Of a DNA stretch of 64,000 nucleotides, positions 49,001 to 58,501 are shown piece by piece; the stretch's first letter is position 1; each line of letters starts with the position of its first letter. The translations under genes were made by a program, and so were the position numbers. Below the pieces are notes generated by a model. That model worked only from the letters and a program-made list of their open reading frames with translations, was not told the origin of the DNA and searched no databases. The DNA is taken from the NCBI GenBank assembly GCA_032173965.1, contig CM063283.1:110927108-110991107 (forward strand), written 5' to 3'. The DNA is from Sitta carolinensis (Eukaryota > Chordata > Aves > Passeriformes > Sittidae).

Positions 49001-50050
49001 CAGCACAGCAGAAAGTTGAGCCACCCTCATTTAGACAATAGCCTAAACCAACCTTGTGATTTGCCTTTAATTTGCAGTTTGCTTCCCGGTCTCTTCTTCT
49101 CCTTCCCCTCCTCCTTTTGTGCTCCTCATTCACACTGCAATCAGAGGTGGGTTAGCATAATTCAAGTGTGATTCAGGTTTCAATAACTGCCACCATCTGT
49201 GATGAATCAGACAAGATGCAGCAGGCAGGGATGGCTCAAAGGGAGGTAGTTTTCCCTTTAGAGATTTTAAACAGGAGGGACTCACATAGCCAGCTTCAGG
49301 CAGTCAGCTGAGGTACCTGCACATTTAGGGGGACAAGCTCTATGAGGAGATGCTGGACAGAAGCAAATACCTCCAGATGTGGTTCAAAGCTGCTCCACAC
49401 TGATAGTTAAGGTGGCAAGATATGAAACCTGCCCATCCTCCTCACTGGCACAGGCCTGGTCCGTGACATACAGGTCGCACAAAGAAAATATCTGTGCTAA
49501 CACATGGATTACTGCCATGGGATATCCCCAGGTACTGGCTCCTGCTGGTATATCCACACAGCCAGGATGGTCCCTAGCCTGATTTTAGCTTGGATGCACT
49601 CCCCAGAAATTCTCCCAGGAAGTGTGGGAGTTGTTGGGAGACAGTGAACATTTCCATGAAACCTTCTGCAGAGGCCATGCTGAGCTGTAAGGTGTGCCAG
49701 CCTGGCTCTGGCTGCTCCCTGGCAGCTGCCTGGGGAAGGGTCTCGGGGAAGTTTGATGTCCAAGCACAGACACAGCCCATTTCCCTGAGCTTTCTCTTCA
49801 CTTTCTTCCTCTCCTGTGCCAGAAGAGCCCTGCACGAGCCCAGCAGATGGCACTCCACCATGAATTTACACCAAAAAGCCCCTCATAAATAGCCTGTCCC
49901 ATCTCTGGGGTGGCAGCGTGGTGGGGCAGGGCTGCCCTGCTTACCCACACCCCACAGGGTGCTGCTGTCATGGGAAAGCCATGCCAAGCCTGGGCATGAA
50001 TTTGAGGACTTGGAATAAAATTCCTTCATTTATATCCATGTACATGCACA
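46061..50050. other. Unique sequence, nothing recognised
   Basis: About 4 kb without recognised interspersed repeats, RNA genes or exons. Confidence 0.45.
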
Positions 50051-50100
50051 CCTGCCTACCTGCCTACCTGCCTGCCTACCTGCCTACCTACCTACCTACC
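50051..50100. repeat. (CCTG/CCTA)n tetranucleotide microsatellite
   Basis: Fifty bases of CCTR units, mixed CCTG and CCTA, becoming pure CCTA in the last four units before TTTG. It is probably length-polymorphic. No coding context. Confidence 0.97.
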
Positions 50101-50632
50101 TTTGTTTATCTGTCTTTTCCTGAGCTAATTCCCTCAGAAAGCTCTCCCTTTTTGTTGCTTCTGCCAGCTTTTCACCCACCTCCAGCAGCAATAGATGTTT
50201 GCAAGGACAGAGTTTTAGCCCCCTCTGGTACCAGACAAAGCCCAAAGCTCAACTGTTGTCACCTCTCGTGGGTGGCTGGGCTCCTTGCTGAGCTGGGGCT
50301 TTACATTTTTGCCATAAGAAAATTGAAATTGGGCTTGGAAAGTGGAAAGTTCCTGCTTGGCAGCAAACTGCTTCTCCCAGGGTCAGTGTCTGCACACAGG
50401 CTCCTTGCCTGAAACTGGAGTGGGCTCAGGGCAGATAATGTGGCATTTCAGGACCGCTGAGCCAACAACCACAGCTTCCTACCAAGCATTTTAGCTCTCC
50501 CTAAGTGGCTTTGGATTTCGTCTGTCTCCTTTTTTCCCTCTGACATTTCAAAAATGTTCAGACTGCTCAGAATTTGTGCTGCACTTTTGAAACAGTTGCT
50601 TTCACGATGCTGATTTCTCTCTTAAGGGCACA
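50101..50632. other. Unique sequence, nothing recognised
   Basis: No repeat or exon recognised between the microsatellite and the CR1 fragment. Confidence 0.45.
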
Positions 50633-50690
50633 AGATGCCCCATCCCTGGAAGTGTTCAAGGCCAGGTTGGATGGCAATGCTTGCCCTGAC
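50633..50690 (+). mobile_element. CR1 LINE internal fragment, sense strand
   Basis: GATGCCCCATCCCTGGAAGT followed by GTTCAAGGCCAGGTTGGATG is a highly characteristic CR1 block about 100-150 bp upstream of the element's end. The expected downstream tail (a GGTCCCTTCCAACC-like block and octamers) is missing. The piece is truncated on both sides, implying a later deletion or recombination rather than simple 5' truncation. Confidence 0.85.
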
Positions 50691-52629
50691 CTTTGCTGGG
50701 TTGTCCATTTATTCCTGTCCCCAGTCACAGGCAGCAAAACTTTTCCCTGAACAACCTGAACTGGCAGCTGCACATGTCTAATTTTGGAGGAAAAAGAGCA
50801 GAAAGGTAGAAGAAAGATGAAGGAAGAGAAACAACCTAGCTCTTTCCTGGAAGAGCTGCCACGAGCACTGGGGTCTCTCCTTTGCTCTCTGAAAGTCATC
50901 CAGCTCCTAAGAACCATGAATAGGTCTGAGAGCATCTCAGAAGGTGAAATCCTTTCCTTCCCACTCTCCAACTCTAGTTCTTGCTGTTTGTCCTCCGGTG
51001 TGCCAGCTCATGTGGTCTTTCCTCCCCAGTCCCCAGCTGGCAGAGTTCAGCTCTCCTCCCCTTAACAAGCAGAGTTTGGCCTCTGGCTGCTTCCCTGACC
51101 CTTTCCATCACAGATTTTGTTTCTGCTACATCTGTTCTTCACCAGAAGTGAACAGTTCAAACCGAAATTGCCAGCACTCTGTATCCCTTTGGGTTCCCAG
51201 TCAAAACATTCCTAGCTGTGCTGGGAAGGGAAAGGCTGAGAAACTGAAGGACTGGAGAAAGGGATTGGACCTGGAGGGAGAGAGGTTTGCAAGAGGCAGG
51301 GAAGCATGTGTAGGTGCTGAGGTCCTGGAGCAGCAGAAACAGAAGTTTTTGGCCCCAGCTCACCTTCCCTGAGTAGACATCTCTCTGCCACAACCCTGAA
51401 GGAAAAGTCGTCAGAGCTGGGGCAGGAGAGAAGCTGCTGAGTCTTTCAGGATGGCCTATTGCCTCCCTGCTTGGCATCCAAGTGTGATGGGGCCACCCAG
51501 GCATGATGGGAGGCTGGGATGTGGCTCCTTCCAAGTAACCCAGGGTGGCACAGAGCTATAGGTAGTTACCTGGGGCTTTCAGAGTATAGAATTTAGGTAT
51601 TTTCTCCTCCCTGGGCTTGTTCCAGTGTGGATTCACATGCACATGGTGCTGACCTCAGGGCTTAGATCAGTGAAGGCACCAGCAAATATGCAATTCCCTT
51701 TCCATAGGTCAAAGGATAAGTATGGCTCATGTGCAGCCAAAAAAGTGGCTTCTCCAGGCTTCTCCTCCTGCTGGGTCTGTGCTGCTGGCAAGAATCTCAC
51801 GGGACATCTGCCTGCAATGGGAGTGAGAAAGTCACTCTCCTTCTGCATTGGTGCCCTTGAAAGTTGTCTGGGCAAATAAATGAGCACAGGGAAATGAGCC
51901 CCATTGCTGGGACAGTGCTGCACATCAGCTCAGTCTGGAGCAAGAGCAAAGACTTGGTGGGTGCAGCTTCCCCCGTGACAAAACCCTTCTGTGGACATAC
52001 AAAGGCTTTCATCTGCAGGACTGCAATTTCAGTGCCTTTACTGGAGGTTACTTTTCTGCTTAAAGTTAGAAAAAGGAGCCACAGCTCTTGATTCAGGAGT
52101 GGCGGAAGACTGACTCGTGTGTCTACGGGATATTTTTCCCTCTAGAGTATAAAGGAAAAGGGTCCTCCAACACCTAAAGTGTCCAAAACCTGAAAGAAAA
52201 TAAAAAAGGAAATTGTCTATATACTAATGTTTTGTTCTTGCCACTTCCACCAGCTGACTTACAAACCTAATGCAAAGGCTGCACTCCCATCCCCGGCTGA
52301 GACGCCAGCCCTGAGTACTGCTGTGATAAGCAGTTCCCAATTTAACCAGAAGAGAGGACACAATAGCGCAGAGACAAAGCGACAAAATGTGCAGTTTTCA
52401 GTTTTTACTTTAGCGTTTCATTCCTGCAATTCCTCTCGTCGGCTTCTTTTTATTTTTTTTTTCCCATCTCTCCTCTTTAACTTTCCCCTCGGAGCTGGAG
52501 GGCTGGCTCAGCGCTGCGTGTGCCCACGAAACCGACAGCCAGATGAACCAGCCTGGCTGGGAACCACGCTTTTGCTAAAACCCTGCAATTTCTAGGACTC
52601 CCCCTGTACACCATCCTCCAGCACCACCC
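50691..52629. other. Unique sequence, nothing recognised
   Basis: No repeat or exon recognised. Frames of up to 142 codons (50944-51372) have no domain. CpGs increase after about 52500. Confidence 0.45.
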
Positions 52630-52985
52630 CTCGCCGTGTGCCCACAGAACGCCTTTGTCTGCCCGGGGCGCTCGGGGGCAGGCGTGCGGATTTCCCGGGG
52701 GCAGCCCGGCTGGGGAAAGCGATAAGCCCGCGTTTATCTCCCCGGCAGGGGCACAGTCCGCAGCACAGCTTGCCCTTGACCCGGGCAGGTGCTGGGCACG
52801 CCAGGCTGCCGCCAGCTGGGCTGGGAATGCCGTCCCAAAGCCTGCAGGAGAGGGGCTTCAGCCCCCAGTTAGCAGCCGCCCGTCGGGGTCGGCGTTTGGG
52901 GTGATGCCACCTCTCGTCCCTGACACCTGGGTGTCCAGCAGGGGACACGGAGATGCGGGACAGGATGGGCAGCAAGCAGCGATGC
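52630..52985. promoter_or_regulatory. CpG-island-like block
   Basis: High G+C with close to thirty CpGs in about 330 bp, for example GCCCGGGGCGCTCGGGGGC near 52660 and CCGCCCGTCGGGGTCGGCG near 52878. Density drops sharply on both sides. Open frames across it, including a 136-codon plus frame ending at 53065, encode Gly/Ala/Pro/Arg-rich strings without a domain. It could be a promoter or first exon of a nearby gene, a GC-rich terminal exon, or an orphan island. Confidence 0.5.
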
Positions 52986-53060
52986 TGGGCTGCTGGAGGG
53001 AAACTGAGGCAGGCTTTCCATCTTCTTCTGATTTCCCGCCCTTGTATGTTTTCTTGAAAA

Positions 53061-53095
53061 AATAAAAGCTCTTTAATTGTGTGCGTTATTGTGAG
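53061..53095 (+). terminator. Possible polyadenylation site
   Basis: AATAAA at 53061-53066 is followed 11-27 bases later by the GT-rich stretch TTGTGTGCGTTATTGTG, the layout of a vertebrate cleavage and polyadenylation signal. It lies about 100 bp downstream of a CpG-rich block. AATAAA is common by chance; the downstream element makes this copy better than others in the window, but no transcript is demonstrated. Confidence 0.3.
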
Positions 53096-54529
53096 CAATA
53101 AGCTTAGGTTGTAACTGTATTTATTCTGGGTGGGTTTCGTCTTGCAACTGGTTTTAATGCCTTGGGCCTCCCTGGTATGTTCAGCTAAAGGAGCAGAGTT
53201 AATTGGAGGCGTCTGGCTCAAATACTAAAAGTTACTTGAAACCTGCAATTTTGGACAGATTAAAGAAATCTGTGAAAGCACTCAAATGAACCACAGATCC
53301 TGCAGCATACCCATAGAACAACTTCTATTAGTTTGCAGTAGACCACAGACAAGGAAAAATGCTTTCAATGAATATTTGTTGAGGAAAAAGCTGAACATTT
53401 GTGATTTACAAAATACCCACGACAATGTATTAAGCTGTCAGCCATGGCAGTCTTGCCTTCCTTACAAAAGCAACCAGACTATGGTTTACCACATTCATAG
53501 GAAGATTTTGCATGATAAGGAATTATCTTACATTTAATATCTTTAATATCTTTTTTAAGGAGAATTTTAGTCAAGGAACACCCTTTCCTCTGTCTCTACC
53601 TCCTCTCACCTCTCCTCTGTCCCAAGCCCATCTGTGCACTCCCCTGGGGCCTGTGATGGAGTTAAAATGGCTGCATTCATTTCCAGATGTTGTTGGAGGA
53701 GCACCAGCATATTTGCTTTTGACCACTTATCCCTGCATGGCCACCACATCCTTCCGTGTCAGAGACAGGCAGGCACCTCGAATCACCGGGTCCCTGAGAT
53801 GAGCCACAAGTGCCACGAGCTGTGAAAAGGAGGGGCTGGCAGGCAGCTGGGCATCGACTGGGCTTGTGACACAGTCCTGGACTCAGTGCCCAAGTTCAGC
53901 GTGGGAAGGTCTTTCCCTGACCAGCAGAGACAGCAAATGTCCCGCTCCACGCTGGCATGAGGCTGTGCTGGGCATCTGAGAGGGATGAGGGCGAAGGAGA
54001 ATAAAGACAACGTGCTCAAAGCCAGCTGTCACTGTAGAGGGAGCAGCTGGCAAGTTGGTGTGTGATTAAGATTGATCCAGACCCCATGTGGGAATGATGC
54101 CTTCCAGGGAGGAGACAAATGCCTGGGCTTTGTGGGCTCACAGGCCACAGGCTCAGAAGAGACCATCCTCCTTTTGTCCCACATCTCCCTGAGTTCTGTG
54201 TATGCTGCTTTTTGTGGCTGGGGGTTAGAGAACAAAAGAGAGCTTTTTAAACACAGGGTTTGTTCAATGTGTTCATTCCATGTTCTTGGGATGCTGAGTT
54301 GGCCGGGCTGTGCTGAAATCAAGAAACCAAGCTAGTTTTGATTGTGCATCAAAATTTACCAGAAAAATAAGGATGGATGTCCTGGCAATGAAAAGCCCAC
54401 CTCAGTTCTGTTGTTGGGAAAGCTTTTCCTGGGACAGATTTTACTTCCAGATCCCAAATGGAAAGAACCAACAGAGAAAAGGAAAGGAACCAGGCAAGGG
54501 AGATGAGATGGTGCTTTTAATACCTTGTC
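53096..54529. other. Unique sequence, nothing recognised
   Basis: No recognised interspersed repeat or exon up to the purine tract. The minus-strand 97-codon frame 54029-54322 has no recognisable domain. Confidence 0.45.
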
Positions 54530-54830
54530 AGAAAGGGGAAGGGAAGGGAAGGAAGGGAAGGGAAGGGAAGGAAGGGAAGGGAAGGGAAGGGAAGGGAAGG
54601 GAAGGGAAGGGAGGAAGGGAAGGAAGGAGGGAAGGGAAGGGAAGGGAGGGAAGGGAAGGGAAGGGAAGGGAAGGGAAGGAAGGGAAGGAGGGAAGGGAAG
54701 GGAAGGGAAGGGAAGGGAAGGGAAGGGAAAGGGAAGGGAAGGGAAGGAAGGAGGGAAGGAGAAGGGAGGAAGGAAGGAAGGAGGAAGGAAGGGAAAGGAA
54801 GGGAAAGGAAGGGAAAGGAAGGGAGGAAAA
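54530..54830 (+). repeat. 301-nt uninterrupted purine tract, (GGGAA)n/(GGAAG)n
   Basis: Every base from 54530 to 54830 is A or G on the plus strand. It is built mainly of GGGAA units with GGAAG and GGGAGG variants, ending in GGGAAA-type units. Runs such as GGGAAGGGAAGGGAAGGG satisfy the usual four-G3-run pattern for G-quadruplexes, and the near-mirror symmetry favours intramolecular triplex (H-DNA). Frames open through it on both strands (Gly/Lys/Glu/Arg repeats on plus, Ser/Pro/Phe/Leu on minus) are artefacts of a stop-free repeat. Confidence 0.98.
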
Positions 54831-55222
54831 TAAAAAATAAAATTTGCGGTTGTGCCTCTGCAAGAGCCTCTAAGCTGTGATAGTTCTGATCAGAATTTCT
54901 CTGAAATGCTGAAGAAAATCTTCTTTTATTCTCATCCTTTTGTCTATTGCCCTTTAGGAAATTTCAGTCAGCTGTGCCATTTTGCCTTTTATCCCGTAAC
55001 TCTGCTGCTTTGACATTCAGGTTATGGACCAGGAACACACACTGGCACCAGTGACAGCCATTGTTTTCCTTACAATGCTTGGGTCATGAACCAGTAGGAG
55101 AAAATTGACGTTCAATTCATGAGAACTCTTGCAAAATCCCAAATGCTGCAAAGCAAAGGCCCCATCTCTCTTCTGGCTTCTTTGTGCTGTGAGAATTTTT
55201 CTGGGAGTCAACCAAGTACTGG
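54831..55222. other. Unique spacer between two simple repeats
   Basis: About 390 bp of unrecognised unique sequence. Confidence 0.5.
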
Positions 55223-55323
55223 ATTTTATTTTATTTTATTTTATTATTTTATTTTATTTTATTTTATTTTATTTTATTTTATTTTATTTTATTTTATTTT
55301 ATTTTATTTTATTTTATTTTATT
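55223..55323 (+). repeat. (ATTTT)n pentanucleotide microsatellite
   Basis: Four ATTTT units, one shortened ATT, then fifteen uninterrupted ATTTT units and a final ATT: nineteen full units over 101 bases. The long pure portion suggests ongoing length instability. It lies about 0.4 kb from the purine tract. Confidence 0.98.
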
Positions 55324-55974
55324 CTGACTTTGTTTGTATATTCTGTGGCAACAGGGTCAACATGAGGGTGAAAAGTACTGGAGGGGGAAAAAGAAGGGGA
55401 GTCAATAAAGAAAAGAAAACAGGGGATTCATGAGCAGAGGAAAGGCCAAAATTCGTGATTAAAAAGGGATTTCAACAGTGACAGCAGAAGCATGGGAGAG
55501 GGAAATGCAACTCCACAATCCCAGTACACAGAGGGAAGCAAAGTTCTTGACCCCAGCACAGGGGTGAGGGGGGTGCAGCCATTTGTACCACAGGTGGCTA
55601 AATAATAAATAAGTCCAACTGCATTTACTGTCCTCACCATTAACAAAGGCTTGCAATCCTTTGCTCTAAGACCATGCAGCCCTTTGAGACCATCCAGCCA
55701 AAACCCCATTTATTTCTGTTGTATTAATAGAAGCTGCTCAGGAAGCCCTCAGCCCAGCACGGTTTCAACACTTTATACAGCAGGGGGTCTTAATGGGATC
55801 TCTTCCATCCAGGGTGCCATTAGTTCCCTTCCCCATCTCTCCACTCCCCCTTTTCTAATAAAATACTAGTCTAAACACACACTGGGGTGTTAAGAGCAGT
55901 GCTTTCTGCACTGGATGGGTGTGAAGCAGCTCTGACTAATTTTAGACTTTAGCTTTAAACATTTGTGCCTGTGT
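55324..55974. other. Unique sequence, nothing recognised
   Basis: No repeat family or exon recognised. Confidence 0.45.
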
Positions 55975-56030
55975 AAAAAAACCAAAAAAACCAAAAAACA
56001 AACAAAAAAAAACACAACCAAACAACAAAA
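55975..56030 (+). repeat. A/C low-complexity tract
   Basis: Only A and C across 56 bases, as A3-A8 runs separated by C or CC. Simple low-complexity DNA. Confidence 0.95.
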
Positions 56031-57419
56031 GCCTTCTAAGTAAGTCTGAGTGACCTAGGTGCTGCTTTTCTTACTTCTGCATCACCACTTCTGACTTTCT
56101 GCCCTCTCTGTCACTCAGCCTGCTGTCTCATGTCAGGGACACCAGTACCTGTTGACAGTTTCCATCTCACGCTCCTGCTGGGTGGGGCTGCAGCTGGGCA
56201 CGGCTCTGGGGCGTGTGGGAAGCGTTTCAGATGGCCTCAGCTGTGGGATGCTGTTCCTTATGGCATAGCTGGCAGATGGCAAACATCTGTGTCCATTATA
56301 CACTTTGAAAATTGCTTCTCAGCACCCCTGCACAGGACTGGATGGCTGGGGACTTGAGGCAGGCAACTTTTGGGGCCTGAAAGGCCTTAAGAGAAATAGT
56401 CACTGAAAGCAGCACCAAGTGGTTCAGTAATCATTTTGTGACCGGCTGGCAGAGATGGCCAGGATAGTTCCCACCAGAAAAATATTGATTTTTTGGGAAT
56501 TTCTTAGAGACAATTTTTCAAATGGGTCTGTAGTCGTGAAAGAACAAACACTTGGTAAAAAGATTTCTGTTTGTGGCATTCTGGGTTTGTTTTTTTTTTA
56601 ATTCTTTGGCCTGGATGTTGACAGTCCCCTTATTCCAGCTGTCCTGGTCTGACCATTTACAAACTAACCTGGCACAGCAGCCTTTTGAACTTTCTCCCCC
56701 GCTCCCCTGAAAGAACAGGCAGCTTTCTGCCTAAACACAGCCAAGCAGCTCACAGGTTCTTCTCAGGGGACCTTGTTTGCTTGACAAAACTTGCTGTTGG
56801 TTATGTTTTCCAGTAACTTGAGTGCCACAAGGATACCCTGTTCTTGTGCTTCCCAACATAAAGCTGTAACAGAAATCACAAATTTGAAAGAAGCAAGATC
56901 TCTCTCCTTTCCCTGCTGCCCCTGTTTTGAACCATTTGGAGCCAGAGTCTGGGGAGACACTGGAGACATTTTCCAAACTGAAGCCCTTGGAAACAGCTTG
57001 TTTCCACACAGTGTCCAGTCTGTGGGAACAGCAAACTGCATCGTGTCCCACCTCATCTGCCACGTTTCATTACGCTTCTGGACTGATCTGTTCAGTATCT
57101 CTCTCTCCCTCTCCTACAGCTGTGGGCAGAAGATGATAAATTAGATGTATTAAAGCAAATAGTCCCCATCCCCTCAGGTCTCTGCCATTCCAGCTGTGTG
57201 AAATCATGCTTTCTTGCCCAGCCAGAGCATTGCAACAAATGAGGAGAGTCCCTCAGTAGCCGCGGTTGGTGTCGGCGGGGACTTTGAAAGCAGAGCCTGG
57301 TTCTGGGAAGGGAAGGCTGCTTCAGGCAGAACAAATACAAATGCTGCCATCTTACCGACCTCTTCCCTTTGTCTCTGTTTCATTCCTCTCAATTTGTGTT
57401 TTTGTGGGCAAACCAAGCA
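56031..57419. other. Unique sequence, nothing recognised
   Basis: No repeat or exon recognised. A small CpG-retaining patch near 57258-57280 (AGCCGCGGTTGGTGTCGGCG) precedes the block noted next. Confidence 0.4.
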
Positions 57420-57640
57420 ATGCATAGCTCACTCGTTACTGTCACACACTTGGGTCACCCCAGGGAGTCACGATGCAGATTTTCCATTAGCGTCAAGCGT
57501 ACATGGATTTATGAACTCCCATAACCTGGAGCTGATGAGAGCAGATTAGGGAGCAACTGTTTTTAGATAGCTTGCATACCTAAGAAATCAGCTAATATAA
57601 AGCTGCCTGCTGAAAGGTCACTCATTTCCCAAAGAGCGTG
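57420..57640. other. Candidate conserved non-coding block
   Basis: Single-copy sequence with retained CpGs in an AT-leaning context (for example TTAGCGTCAAGCGTACATGG near 57486) and no low complexity. Suggestive of constraint by composition only; no alignment was possible. Confidence 0.2.
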
Positions 57641-58473
57641 AGAGAATATTGTGGTGACCCCTTTTTGTTATATTGTCACTTTGTCATATACATGCACATA
57701 CACACTGAAGGTTTGGTATTCATTTCTCTCTCTCCTCACACTGAGCTAATTCCTTGTGCTTTATGAAGTGCCTCCTGTACAAGGACTTCTCATTGGGTAT
57801 GAGACCTTTGGGACCCAAGACTAAAGACACAAGTGTCTGGTTTTAATGGAGGAAGCTGTGCCAAAGCTTACCAGGATAACAGATGGACCAGGTGGCCAAG
57901 ATGAAGAATCTACACCCTGCAATTGCAACACAGCCCTTTTGGAAAGACCTGACTGCACAAAGTGAGAGCTGTGAGAGAGAAACTGCACTTCCCAAATGTC
58001 CTGGGGTGACTATGATGCTTGTATCCCATCAGCAGCAGGTCTCTGGTCTCATTCAAGGTGTTGCTGTGCCCTGCTATAACAACCCTGCTGCACAGAAAGG
58101 TCTGTCCCCTGTTTAGGTGTTCCATAGTAGACTCTGTCCCATGTCACAGGGTCTGAGGCTTTGAGATGAGTGTCTTGCGCCCAGACACACAAGAGATCCC
58201 CTAATGAAAGGAGAACTCCTAAATCCTGTGCCTTTGAGACAAGACCATCTTTCTGTCCATAGCATTGAAGTTCTGGTTTTGTTTTTAAAGAAAAGCTTCA
58301 TTTGAAGCTGTTTGTTCTTTCCACAATTATGTTTGTGATTAAGTTCAGGTTGCAAGCACAGGGAGACAGTTCACCTGGCACTGGAGTTCAGCCTTTGTAG
58401 GGAGCCGTGATGGGGAACAGCCACAGTGAAATTGCAATGGAAATTTTCAACTTTGGAAATATCCAAATTGGAT
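57641..58473. other. Unique sequence, nothing recognised
   Basis: No repeat or exon recognised. Confidence 0.45.
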
Positions 58474-58501
58474 AATTAAAATTAAATTAAATTTAAATTA
58501 A
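58474..58501. repeat. (ATTAA)n-like AT tract
   Basis: About 28 bases of ATTAAA/TTAAA units with a palindromic AAATTTAAATT core. A short simple repeat. Confidence 0.8.

Noticed and set aside
50051..50100. CRISPR-like or satellite array
   Set aside because: It is a tetranucleotide microsatellite with no spacers; no CRISPR-type direct repeats occur anywhere in the window.
54310..54840. A 176-codon plus-strand frame, and overlapping frames on both strands, through the purine tract
   Set aside because: The frames stay open only because GGGAA repeats contain no stop codons; the translations are Gly/Lys/Glu/Arg or Ser/Pro/Phe/Leu repeats with no start context or domain.
55119..55433. Plus-strand frame encoding a Phe/Ile/Leu/Tyr repeat
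   Set aside because: It is the translation of the ATTTT microsatellite, not a membrane protein.
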